Shown piece after piece: positions 23,268-31,529 of a stretch of 37,145 nucleotides of DNA. The notes under the pieces were generated by a model that ran no database searches, was not told the DNA's origin, and saw only the letters and a program-made list of their open reading frames with translations. Within the stretch, counting starts at the first letter, position 1. Each line of letters starts with the position of its first letter. The stretch is from an uncultured Acidobacteriia bacterium (GTDB taxonomy: Bacteria > Acidobacteriota > Terriglobia > Bryobacterales > Bryobacteraceae). Location of the stretch: contig CAIRSA010000200.1 in the NCBI GenBank assembly GCA_903881085.1, forward strand, positions 1 to 37,145, read 5' to 3'. The position numbers were made by a program, and so were the translations under genes.

Positions 23268-24599
23268 ATGAAGCTGACACGACGATCTTTCTTACAACTT
23301 ACTGCCGGTACGCTGGCTTTCGCACAGACGGCCCGCGCCAGACGTCCGAACATTGTGATGATACTGGCTGACGACATGGGTTACGAGTGCCTGGGCTCCT
23401 ACGGCAGCACGACCTATAAGACGCCGCGTCTCGACAAGCTGGCGGCAGAGGGGGTCCGCTTTACCCATGCCTACGCGCAGCCCCTCTGCACTCCCACCCG
23501 CATGCAGTTGATGACAGGCCAGCAAAATTTCCGGAACTGGCGGGCGTTCGGCGTGATGGATCCTAAGGAAATCACCTTCGGCCACCTTATGAGCGCTCAA
23601 GGTTACAAGACCTGCATCGCTGGTAAATGGCAGCTCTACAGCTACAATCCGCCTGATTACCAGCCGGAATGGCGAGGCAAGGGCAAGCCGCCAAAGGACG
23701 CGGGCTTCGATGAATACTGCTTGTGGCACGCCTGGCAAACCGAAGACAAGGGATCGCGTTATGCCGACCCCACCTTCGACGAGAACGGCCAGATCAAGAC
23801 CCTGAAGGGCAAGTATGGCGAAGATGTGTTTTGCGATTACATCAACCGTTTTGTGGAACGCCACCGCCACGAACCCTTCTTTGTCTACTACCCCATGACG
23901 CTGACTCATCCTCCCTTCATGCCCACGCCGCGTTCCGCGGAATGGGCTCGGGAAAACCGCCTGAAGCCAGACCCCAAGCACTACAAGGACATGGTGGAAT
24001 ACATGGACGAAGTGGTGGGCCGAGTGGTGGATAATCTGGACCGGCTGGGCTTGCGCGAAAACACCCTCATCCTTTTTTATAGCGATAACGGCACGCCCGT
24101 AGGCGTTCGATCGCAACTCGGCAGCCGCGTAGTCGATGGCGGCAAGGGATTGACTACGGATGCCGGCATGCGCGTTCCTTTGATCGTCGATTGGCGTGGC
24201 GTGACTCGCGTGACTCCGTCCGGAAAGGTGTTGCCGGACTTGGTCGATTCCACCGACTTCCTACCCACAATGTTCGATGCAATCGGCGCAAAGCTTCCGC
24301 CGGACCGTGTGGCGGATGGCCATAGTTTCATGCCACAACTACGAGGCCAGAAAGGCACTCCCAGGGAGTGGATATACTGCCATTACGACCCACGGCCCGG
24401 CCATGACAAGGACCAGTACGGGCTTCTGATATTCGCCAGAAACCAGCGTTACAAGCTTTATAGCGATGGACGGCTTTTCGATATCGACGCCGATGTGCTG
24501 GAGGAGCATCCTCTCGCGCCCGGCGCGGCTGCCCCGGTGCGTAAGAAGTTGCAGGCTGTCATTGACAAGTACGCCCACGACAGGAGTTCCCTCGCATAG
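23268..24599 (+). CDS. Type I (formylglycine) sulfatase, arylsulfatase-like, Tat-exported
   Basis: This 443-residue sulfatase hydrolyses sulfate esters, probably in the periplasm. The twin-arginine signal is MKLTRRSFLQLTAG. Metal-binding Asp35-Asp36 lie in MILADDMGY. The sulfatase signature CTPTR (74-78) supplies Cys74, which must be oxidised to formylglycine. A second metal site, SDNG, lies at 272-275, and the length fits the family. The Cys-type signature needs an FGE or a radical-SAM maturase; the FGE-like domain encoded just upstream lacks the key cysteines, so the maturase is probably elsewhere. The gene is 338 bases after the fusion gene and may have its own promoter. Substrate class is not evident; sulfated glycans are inferred from the neighbours. 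Confidence 0.92.
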   Translation: MKLTRRSFLQLTAGTLAFAQTARARRPNIVMILADDMGYECLGSYGSTTYKTPRLDKLAAEGVRFTHAYAQPLCTPTRMQLMTGQQNFRNWRAFGVMDPKEITFGHLMSAQGYKTCIAGKWQLYSYNPPDYQPEWRGKGKPPKDAGFDEYCLWHAWQTEDKGSRYADPTFDENGQIKTLKGKYGEDVFCDYINRFVERHRHEPFFVYYPMTLTHPPFMPTPRSAEWARENRLKPDPKHYKDMVEYMDEVVGRVVDNLDRLGLRENTLILFYSDNGTPVGVRSQLGSRVVDGGKGLTTDAGMRVPLIVDWRGVTRVTPSGKVLPDLVDSTDFLPTMFDAIGAKLPPDRVADGHSFMPQLRGQKGTPREWIYCHYDPRPGHDKDQYGLLIFARNQRYKLYSDGRLFDIDADVLEEHPLAPGAAAPVRKKLQAVIDKYAHDRSSLA

Positions 24600-25079
24600 T
24601 AATCAGATGCGGAAGACGATTGAGCCTCTTACGTGTACTTGTCAGAGGCACGCCTGACTTCGAACTCACTATGCGATGACGGCCTCGACTACTCGCGCGG
24701 CGGCAAGCAACTGCTTGTCTTCTCGTTCCCCATGGGCCCATGCATGTGAACTTCTGGTCTCCCAATTGAAATAGCTTCGCGTTTGTGATCTTCGAAGAAC
24801 TTTCGGAAGTTGACCGGAAACGAGACGTCGCACTCCATGTGGTGGGTGCTGAAGGAAAAAGCGTTTAATTTGCTGCAAAAGGCATATAAGGCAGAGACTG
24901 TGGGCAAGCCGTAGTAGATATCATGGTGAGATAGAAGAATCGATGATGAAGTGAGCGAAGGCCGCGTTGGTTTTGACGGAGCACTGGTGCATGTGACTCC
25001 GAAATGATCACTGTACCGGCTCCCCGCACTTGCCCGGTTCCGCTGTTTGTCCTATTGTTTTGGTTTGAGGAGAACTTAT
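24600..25079. other. 480-base spacer, possible decayed gene on the minus strand
   Basis: No intact gene is visible. On the minus strand two overlapping frames between about 24669 and 24960 look partly protein-like: one with FPVNFRKFFEDHKREA and GRPEVHMHGPMGNEKTSS, the other ending in LLAAARVVEAVIA. A frameshifted remnant is possible, but I recognise no family. GAGGAG at 25067-25072 belongs to the next gene. Confidence 0.35.
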
Positions 25080-26054
25080 ATGCTTTTCATTACGCGTCGT
25101 ATCGCAATCCTAACCCTGCTCGGCTGCGGCTGTTTGGCCGCACAGCCGCAGGCCCCTGAAATGCTGCCCGGCAAGGGCCTCGCGCAGTACGACTTCTTCT
25201 ACGCCGGTGAACAAAAGCAGCACTGGATGTTCCGCGTGGAGAAGGGGAAGATTTTCTGGCAATACATGGATGCCGCAAGTAAGGGCGAGATCAGCGACGC
25301 GACGCTGCTGTCGAATGGCGACATTGTCTTCACTCGTCAGTTCGGTGTCACCAAGATTTCCAAGGATAAGAAAGTGCTGTGGCAGTACGATGCGCCCGCC
25401 CACTTCGAGATCCACACTGCGCAGCCGATCGGCAAGCAGCGCGTGGTGTTCATCCAAAGTGGTCCGGAGCCGGTGGCGCGGGTGGTGAATGTGGTGACCA
25501 ACAAGGTGGAGCGCGAGTTCCCGCTGCCCGCCGGCAATGTGAAAAACACCCACGGCCAGTTGCGCCACGCGCGACTCACGCCAGCGGGCACACTGCTGGT
25601 GGCGCACATGGACATGAAGTGCGTTGCGGAGTACGATGCAAAGGGCAAGCAGGTTTGGAAGTACGACATTGAGAATCCGTGGTCGGCCTCGCGGCTGGCC
25701 AACGGCAACACCTTGATCGCGACAAACAAAAAGGTGGTGCGCGAGGTCGATCCGCAAGGCCGCACCGTGTGGGAGTTCAGCGCGGCCGATATTCCGGATT
25801 ACAAGATCGCGGGCTTCCAGATCGCCACGCGCCTGGCGAACGGAAACACGATGGTCAACAACTGGTTCAACCAGTGGAACGGCACGCTGGATAAAGCGAA
25901 CCCGCCGGTGCAGGCGATTGAAGTAAACCCGGCGAAGCAGGTGGTGTGGGCGCTGCGGTCGTGGGGCGAGCCGGATCTGGGGCCGTCGACTACGATCCAG
26001 TTGCTGGACCGCAAGACTGCGCCGGAACGGGTGCATTTCGGGGAGTTCCGGTAG
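25080..26054 (+). CDS. PQQ-like beta-propeller exported protein
   Basis: This 324-residue protein has an N-terminal signal (MLFITRRIAILTLLGCGCLAA) that contains a Cys, so a lipoprotein is possible. The rest is repeated propeller blades of the PQQ-like/arylsulfotransferase-like type: LLSNGDIVFTRQFG, LTPAGTLLVAHMD, RLANGNTLIATNK and RLANGNTMVNNW recur at blade spacing, with KKVLWQYD and GKQVWKYD strands. I chose the ATG at 25080 because GAGGAG lies 7 bases before it and it starts the signal; a longer frame begins at 25047. Seven bases separate it from the BNR gene, so they form an operon. It is probably a binding or scaffold protein, or an uncharacterised enzyme of the glycan cluster. Confidence 0.82.
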   Translation: MLFITRRIAILTLLGCGCLAAQPQAPEMLPGKGLAQYDFFYAGEQKQHWMFRVEKGKIFWQYMDAASKGEISDATLLSNGDIVFTRQFGVTKISKDKKVLWQYDAPAHFEIHTAQPIGKQRVVFIQSGPEPVARVVNVVTNKVEREFPLPAGNVKNTHGQLRHARLTPAGTLLVAHMDMKCVAEYDAKGKQVWKYDIENPWSASRLANGNTLIATNKKVVREVDPQGRTVWEFSAADIPDYKIAGFQIATRLANGNTMVNNWFNQWNGTLDKANPPVQAIEVNPAKQVVWALRSWGEPDLGPSTTIQLLDRKTAPERVHFGEFR

Positions 26055-26061
26055 GGTTCTG

Positions 26062-27120
26062 ATGAAAAGGTTGACAGTTGTTTTGTGTCTGCTAGCGACC
26101 GCACTGAGGGCCGGGCAAGCAATTGACACCTCACCGTGGATGAAGGTCTCCGACGAATTGTTCGCCAGGCTCGGGGTGGTGGACATGAAGCCAGACTCCT
26201 TGCGCCGTTGCGTGGGGATGGCGATCACTCCGGCAGGCGAGATCTTCATTCTGGCCAGCAAGAACAACGGCGTGTGCGTCAGTAAGGACCACGGGACGAC
26301 ATGGACGGTGGTCCCGGACAACAACGTCACTGGCCGGTGCGAAACCGGCTTCGGGTTCTCCATGGCTTATCCCTACAACGGAAGGCTGGCATTCTTCTCA
26401 ATAGACGGAACGGGCGGAATCACGGCCGACGGCGGTAAGACCTGGCGGCCCTTTGCGAAGATGCTGCGGAATTTTGAGTTCGCTGACGTGGATTGGCGCG
26501 TCCCAACCCCGCAGTCGCTGTTCGGGCTCTTGCACGAGCCGTTTTTCACTGTCCTCAGCAAAGACGGCGGGCGCAGCTGGCAGCAACTGTACAAGGAAAC
26601 CGAGACGCCCAAGGAGTCGCAGAAGCCGGTCAGTCAATACTGCCTCGGCATCGTCGACGCAAAGACATTGGTGCGCTCGCATCTCTTGCAAGGCGGCATC
26701 GCAATGAGCAAGGACGATGGGAAGACTTGGACCGAAGTGGCCAATTACAAGGTGCTGGGTCGGCGGCCAGTGCATTTCGGAAAGAAGGTGTACTGGACCA
26801 CCACTGCGGGCGTGATCGTCACCACCAACGGCAAAGACTGGAAATTGACGGGCAATGGCCCGGCGCAAGCCGTTTTCGGACCTTACTTCGGCGCCAGCGA
26901 AAAGGATTTCATGGTGGTTTCCGACAAGGCCTTTTTCCTGACGCATGACGGCGGCAAAACCTGGAAAGACCTCGCGCCGCTGTTCGTCCCGCCGGACGCC
27001 TTTCGCAAGACAGGCTTCAATGCCAACGGCCAGTTCAACTACTTCGGCTGGGACTCCAAGCACAACTTCATCTACTCATCGGTCCTCGGTGGTTCGGTTT
27101 TCAGGCGGCAGTTGAAGTAA
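26062..27120 (+). CDS. BNR/Asp-box repeat exported protein
   Basis: This 352-residue protein has a Sec signal (MKRLTVVLCLLATALRAGQA) and repeated Asp boxes: SKDHGTTW, TADGGKTW, SKDGGRSW, SKDDGKTW and THDGGKTW. These mark a propeller of the sortilin/Ycf48/sialidase superfamily. The boxes are regularly spaced, and no catalytic set can be assigned, so binding and hydrolysis are both possible. It starts seven bases after the PQQ-like gene and ends the plus-strand block. Beyond it lies a stretch with nested inverted repeats. Confidence 0.82.
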   Translation: MKRLTVVLCLLATALRAGQAIDTSPWMKVSDELFARLGVVDMKPDSLRRCVGMAITPAGEIFILASKNNGVCVSKDHGTTWTVVPDNNVTGRCETGFGFSMAYPYNGRLAFFSIDGTGGITADGGKTWRPFAKMLRNFEFADVDWRVPTPQSLFGLLHEPFFTVLSKDGGRSWQQLYKETETPKESQKPVSQYCLGIVDAKTLVRSHLLQGGIAMSKDDGKTWTEVANYKVLGRRPVHFGKKVYWTTTAGVIVTTNGKDWKLTGNGPAQAVFGPYFGASEKDFMVVSDKAFFLTHDGGKTWKDLAPLFVPPDAFRKTGFNANGQFNYFGWDSKHNFIYSSVLGGSVFRRQLK

Positions 27121-27121
27121 A

Positions 27122-27259
27122 CGTCAGCCGCTTATCAAAACGTAGAATCAATAGGGTCAGGATGTCTGAGACTAGGGTCCACTGCGCAGGGTGCGGTGGA
27201 TTATCAACCGGCCAACAGACCCTGTGGGCTGCACCCTCGTATTGACGCGTTCGGCTGAC
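27122..27259. repeat. Nested inverted repeats between convergent genes
   Basis: GTCAGCCG (27123-27130) pairs with CGGCTGAC (27252-27259). Inside, AGGGTGC (27188-27194) pairs with GCACCCT (27231-27237), while an alternative stem CAGGGT/ACCCTG (27187-27192 and 27219-27224) competes. The outer arms flank the whole 27122-27259 stretch. It might be a terminator region or a small mobile repeat. I see no gene in it. Confidence 0.35.
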
Positions 27260-27321
27260 ACGAATGCTTTTCTGGTTGTGCACTACTGGTTGTCTTGAAA
27301 AAGCGGTAGGGTGCTCATCCT

Positions 27322-30300
27322 TTAGTCGCGCCGGCTGCTGGTTTCCGAACTGACCGTTGCCCCCATGGCCCTCTCCGTGGAAGCAATGGCGTAGGTCTCC
27401 CCCGCGTCGTTCACCAGCGCGGATAAGATGATCGACACGGGAAGGCTACCACCGCCTTTCGCCATGCGATTGATGATTTGCGGCTTCAACACGCCCTTCG
27501 ACCCCTCCTGCTTGAGCGCAGTCAATGCCAGGTCGCAATCGCTTTCCGACATTAAGTCGCGAATGTTCATTTCCAGCGCTTCAGCTTCGGTCCACCCGTA
27601 CATCCTTACGGCGCCGGGATTCCATGCCAGAATTCGCCCCGTCATGTCCTGCACAAGAATCGCGTCCTGAGAGTCGCTCACCACAGCAGCAAGGCGCCGC
27701 ATGGCTTCGGAATCCTGCAGAACCAGCTGCGCTTTTTTCAAGGCTGAGATGTTCGTATAAGTGATGACGGCGCCGTCAATCACGTTTTCCAATGTGCGAT
27801 AAGGCCTGATGCGTAGCAGGTACCACTCGCCGGTGTTGGTCTTTACTTCCAGTTCCTTCGGAATCAGGGTTTCGAGTACCTCTTTGATATCTCCTGCCAA
27901 GTGGTCATAGCCGGCCAAATTGGAGCGAATCTGGTCCACCGGACGCCCAACGTCTGTTTCGATCAGGTTGATCACGGAAGAAATACTTGGCGTGAAGCGA
28001 AGAATGTGCAGCGCGTGGTCGACGAAAACTGTTGCGATTCCGGTGCCGGCGAGCAAATTCTTCATATCGTTATTCGATCGCGAGAGGTCCGCTACCTTGA
28101 CTTGCAATTCTCCGTTTACGGTGGAGAGCTCTTCATTGACCGACTGCAACTCTTCTTTGGAGGTCTCCAATTCTTCATTGGTCGATTGCATCTCCTCGTT
28201 TACCGATTGCATCTCTTCATGGGCGGAGCGCAACTCTTCGTTGGAAGTTTCCAGCTCCTCAACGGCCGTCTGCAAATATTCGTCCTTGGCCCGCAGTTCC
28301 TGTTTCAAGCCAAGAATATACTCATCCAGATTGAGGTTCCGTGCGCCTGTCCCATCTAGTTGGTCCACCGCAGGCTCAACCGCAACCTTCTGTTCCTGTA
28401 TTGGCAACTCATCGATAATTACAAGGAACAGGCTATTGGGGACGGCCCCTTCCAGTTCCGTGGGCACCGGAAATACCGTCAGATTCACCAGCGCAGGATC
28501 GCCCTCGGTCTTCACCCGCAGGTTCATATGGCGGCTGGGCACGCGTAAGGAAGCCGCACGGTGCAGCGCCACGGTTAGATCGCCACGCAGGCCTTCACGC
28601 GCCATGCGAAAAATATTCATACTGGCTTCGCCGGGGGCCAGTTCCAGATAGCGGCCGGTACGGCCGAGTAGATAATGAATATCGCCGTTCTCGCTGACAA
28701 GCGCACCGACTGGCGCGTAATGTTCCAGAAATGTCCGAACCGCGATCTCGCGCCAGGGGAGTTTTGGGTCCTTCGCCAAACCGCCAGATGCCGCCCTTGA
28801 AAATTCATCGGCTGGGGGACGCGGGAGCAACCTGGCAATTCCGGCGTGGAGCGAAAAATCATCCGATCGACGTTGGTAGATTTTTGCCTTCCGATCGATC
28901 GTGGTAAACAGGTTGCCGAAATCTCCTACGCTTTCGGAAGAACCCAGCACCAACATGCCTCCCGGGTTCACGGCGTAGTGGAACATCGGAATCAACCGCT
29001 TCTGTAATTCCGGTCCCATATAGATCAGCAGATTGCGGCAGCTTATCAGATCGAGCTTGGAAAACGGCGGGTCCTTGACCAGGTCGTGCTCGGAAAACAC
29101 GAGCATGTCGCGAATGGATTTGTGAATACGATAAGTAGTGCTTTCCGGATGCTCCTGATCGAAGAAATAGGCCAGGCGCTCCGGCGATACGTCCGCGACG
29201 ATGCTGGAAGGATAAATGCCGGCGCGTGCAAAGTCGATCGATTCGCGGTCAATATCGGTGGCAAAAATCTGCACCTTGAAGCTTTCCTTGAGTTCCTCCA
29301 TGCGTTCGCGCAGCAGAATCGCAAGGGAGTAGGCTTCTTCGCCGGTGGAGCAACCTGGCACCCAAACGCGGATCACGGAACCGGTGGTTTTACCGGTGAA
29401 AATCCGCGGGATGACCTGGTTCTGGATCTGTTCGAAGATCTCCGTGTCGCGGAAGAAATTGGTGACTCCGATCAACAAATCGCGAAAGAGCGCATCCACT
29501 TCGCCGCGGGTGAGTTGCAGATAGCGGACATAATCTGCCAGGCTGTCAATTTGATGGACGGACATGCGGCGTTCCACGCGCCTGACGATGGTGTTTCGCC
29601 TGTACCCTGAAAAATCGTGGCCGGTCTGCCTGTAGAGCAGGTGAAAAATCTTTTCCAACCCGCCTTCCGGCTGTGGACCATCGGAAGCCGTAATCAGTGG
29701 TGCTGGCCCGAAAGCATGTGCCACATAGGCAAGCAACTGCGAGGGCATCTCGTTGGGCGGCAGAATGAAATCAACCATACCGGTAGCAATGGCGCTGTTT
29801 GGCATCCCGTCGTATTCAGTCGATTCCGGTGATTGCGCCATGGCCATACCGCCCTCGCCCTTCACTGCGCGGACGCCGAGCGCCCCGTCGCTACCGGTGC
29901 CTGACAGCACAATACAGATGGCGCGGTCATGCCTATCTTGCGCTAATGAGCGGAAGAAATGATCGATGGGCAGTCTGACACCGCGGGCCACGCTTGGTTC
30001 CAGAAGCTGCAGCGCGCCATCCTGAATCGCCATGTCGCGATTGGGTGGGATGATGTAAGCGCAGTTCGGCTTGATGACCATTCCATCTTCCACTTCAAAC
30101 ACCTGCATTCTGGTATAGCGGCGGATCAACTCCGTGAGGATGCTCTTGTGATCGCGTGCCAGATGCTGCACTAGAATAAATGCCATGCCCGGATCGCTGT
30201 CGGCAGGCATTGTGGAAAAGAAGGATTCAAATGCTGACAGCCCTCCAGCCGACGCGCCAATGCCAACAATCGGGAATTCCGTGCTTTGCTTCTCTACCGG

Positions 30301-30336
30301 CGGTTGAACCTGTGGTGGTTTGACGATCTCGTCCAT
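27322..30336 (-). CDS. CheB-CheR-PAS fusion signalling protein
   Basis: This 1004-residue cytoplasmic protein joins several modules. A CheB methylesterase spans about 22-205 (Ser29 in GASAGG, His58 in VQHL, Asp150 in SGTGSDG). A CheR methyltransferase spans about 225-490 (SAM motif VPGCSTGEEAYSLAI; SCRNLLIYM). A PAS-like region lies at about 535-640, and a long Glu-rich coiled coil at about 675-760 with repeated NEELxS units. Two further PAS domains lie at about 760-870 and 880-995 (AILVQDMTGRILAWNPGA). No kinase domain follows, unlike related CheBR-PAS-kinase hybrids. The ATG at 30336 is preferred over GTG 30357; GAGGG lies upstream. A stand-alone CheB is encoded 402 bases upstream on the same strand. 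It probably links methyl-group chemistry to sensory input, but no receptor is nearby. Confidence 0.9.
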   Translation of the reverse strand: MDEIVKPPQVQPPVEKQSTEFPIVGIGASAGGLSAFESFFSTMPADSDPGMAFILVQHLARDHKSILTELIRRYTRMQVFEVEDGMVIKPNCAYIIPPNRDMAIQDGALQLLEPSVARGVRLPIDHFFRSLAQDRHDRAICIVLSGTGSDGALGVRAVKGEGGMAMAQSPESTEYDGMPNSAIATGMVDFILPPNEMPSQLLAYVAHAFGPAPLITASDGPQPEGGLEKIFHLLYRQTGHDFSGYRRNTIVRRVERRMSVHQIDSLADYVRYLQLTRGEVDALFRDLLIGVTNFFRDTEIFEQIQNQVIPRIFTGKTTGSVIRVWVPGCSTGEEAYSLAILLRERMEELKESFKVQIFATDIDRESIDFARAGIYPSSIVADVSPERLAYFFDQEHPESTTYRIHKSIRDMLVFSEHDLVKDPPFSKLDLISCRNLLIYMGPELQKRLIPMFHYAVNPGGMLVLGSSESVGDFGNLFTTIDRKAKIYQRRSDDFSLHAGIARLLPRPPADEFSRAASGGLAKDPKLPWREIAVRTFLEHYAPVGALVSENGDIHYLLGRTGRYLELAPGEASMNIFRMAREGLRGDLTVALHRAASLRVPSRHMNLRVKTEGDPALVNLTVFPVPTELEGAVPNSLFLVIIDELPIQEQKVAVEPAVDQLDGTGARNLNLDEYILGLKQELRAKDEYLQTAVEELETSNEELRSAHEEMQSVNEEMQSTNEELETSKEELQSVNEELSTVNGELQVKVADLSRSNNDMKNLLAGTGIATVFVDHALHILRFTPSISSVINLIETDVGRPVDQIRSNLAGYDHLAGDIKEVLETLIPKELEVKTNTGEWYLLRIRPYRTLENVIDGAVITYTNISALKKAQLVLQDSEAMRRLAAVVSDSQDAILVQDMTGRILAWNPGAVRMYGWTEAEALEMNIRDLMSESDCDLALTALKQEGSKGVLKPQIINRMAKGGGSLPVSIILSALVNDAGETYAIASTERAMGATVSSETSSRRD

Positions 30337-30444
30337 GAATGGAATTCCCTCTCTCACGCCTGCGACTTAGTGACAGGAGTCTGCAGCACGTATCGCGCCA
30401 CATGGCGGTGGAGCGTGCACCTTATGATAGTGCATTCGAGCACA

Positions 30445-30702
30445 GTAGGGCGGGCTTCAGCCTGCGCAGGGCTTGAGGCCTGCTTTATCTGCGTCATCGT
30501 CGTTTCCTAAAAGCGGAGATAAAGCTCCGCGCATGCTCATCTGTGCCCCGTTTGTTTCTGCACTCTTAGGAACCGCTCCCTTGGCGCAAGAGCGGGGCCT
30601 CCGTCGGGGCCGGATTGAACTCTTGCGCCAAGGGCGCGGTCCTCCGGGCACATTCACGTTCTACCCGCTGATTTGCGGTGGATTTGCTAAAGCCCGCCCC
30701 AC
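30445..30702. mobile_element. 258-bp MITE-like element with terminal inverted repeats
   Basis: GTAGGGCGGGCTT (30445-30457) and AAGCCCGCCCCAC (30690-30702) are inverted copies with one mismatch in 13. They bound a non-coding, hairpin-rich segment between the CheB-CheR gene and the stand-alone CheB gene. Inside lie a GCGGAG/CTCCGC stem near 30512-30529 and a long stem at 30572-30640. No transposase is encoded. A non-autonomous element fits best; an RNA-structured region is the alternative. I could not establish a clear target-site duplication. Confidence 0.5.
30572..30640. repeat. Long inverted repeat inside the 258-bp element
   Basis: CCCTTGGCGCAAGAG (30578-30592) and CTCTTGCGCCAAGGG (30620-30634) are perfect 15-base inverted copies. 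After one mismatch the stem extends with ACCGC (30572-30576) and GCGGT (30636-30640). The loop is 27 bases and GC-rich. It would form a very stable hairpin in either strand's RNA. Confidence 0.7.
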
Positions 30703-30737
30703 ACGTTGACCTTCCATGGTCATATGGCGGCGGAGTG

Positions 30738-31349
30738 TCAGAGAACGGAAGCCAGGCTGTCCTGTTTTTCTACCTTCGCAGCCTGGCTGCAAATGCTGGT
30801 AATCTGCCTGGCGATCGCTTCTGGCGAGAGAATGTAGTCGATATACCCGCTGGCAACGGCACTCTGCGGCATCTCAGGGAATTGGGCAGTATCCATCTTT
30901 TGCGCGATCGTTATGCCCCCCACTTCCTTAATGCCAGACAATGCCGCGGCGCCATCGCCATCATAGCCAGAGACAATGATGGCTATCAGTTGTCCACGCC
31001 AGTGCTCCGTAAGCGAGCGCAGGAAAACGGTAATCACAGATGGCCAGCCCCTTGGTTTCGATATCGGCTTCAGGCGGAACTCTCCGTCAAGTACGTGCAA
31101 ATCGCGGTTTTCCGGAATGATAAATACGTGGTTAGGTACGATGGACAAGCGATCTGAAATCAGTTCAACCGGCATCCTAGTATAATGCGGCAGAATCTCG
31201 TGGAGCCGAGTAGCGAAGGTTCTGACATGATTTACAATCACGATGGCTACCCCGAGATCGGACGGCAGATTCTGTAGCAACTTGATGTAGGCCTCAAGGC
31301 CACCGGCCGAACCGCCTACACATACGACCGGGAATTGGTTTTCATTCAT
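30738..31349 (-). CDS. cheB: Stand-alone CheB-type protein-glutamate methylesterase domain
   Basis: This 203-residue protein is a CheB catalytic domain without a receiver domain. Ser14 lies in GGSAGG, His41 in VNHV and Asp132 in SGYDGDGAA, together giving the expected triad. CheB removes methyl groups or deamidates glutamine on chemoreceptors; the usual regulatory receiver is absent, so control must differ. I prefer ATG 31349 because AGGG lies just before it; an in-frame ATG at 31361 is possible. The large CheB-CheR-PAS protein is encoded downstream on the same strand but separated by the MITE-like element. No chemoreceptor, CheA or CheW is in the window, so this may belong to a non-motility signalling system. 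Confidence 0.86.
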   Translation of the reverse strand: MNENQFPVVCVGGSAGGLEAYIKLLQNLPSDLGVAIVIVNHVRTFATRLHEILPHYTRMPVELISDRLSIVPNHVFIIPENRDLHVLDGEFRLKPISKPRGWPSVITVFLRSLTEHWRGQLIAIIVSGYDGDGAAALSGIKEVGGITIAQKMDTAQFPEMPQSAVASGYIDYILSPEAIARQITSICSQAAKVEKQDSLASVL

Positions 31350-31500
31350 CTTGCCCTGCATTGCGTCACGTTATGCCCCTTACTTCGACTTTCCAAGCAG
31401 GCGGCGAATCCTGTCGCCTGCCTGTCACAATGGGAATGCCAGCACTCAAAGGGCCGAAGGGCCAAGTCACCTGCGAGTAATTCCGAAATGGGCTTTCGCA

Positions 31501-31523
31501 TGCTAAACACATTTAGCAGGAGG
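31501..31523 (+). promoter_or_regulatory. Stem-loop abutting the Shine-Dalgarno of the DUF2934 gene
   Basis: TGCTAAA (31501-31507) pairs perfectly with TTTAGCA (31512-31518) around a CACA loop. The last A of the stem is the first base of AGGAGG (31518-31523), a perfect Shine-Dalgarno 6 bases before the ATG at 31530. The stem could modulate ribosome access or stabilise the message 5' end. Confidence 0.5.
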
Positions 31524-31529
31524 CGAACA

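Noticed and set aside
24669..24960. Two overlapping minus-strand frames that look partly protein-like
   Set aside because: No family could be recognised and neither frame is complete, so I mention them only as a possible remnant.
25110..26363. 417-codon minus-strand frame with His/Arg-rich composition
   Set aside because: It is antisense to the PQQ-like and BNR genes, and its composition mirrors their codon pattern.
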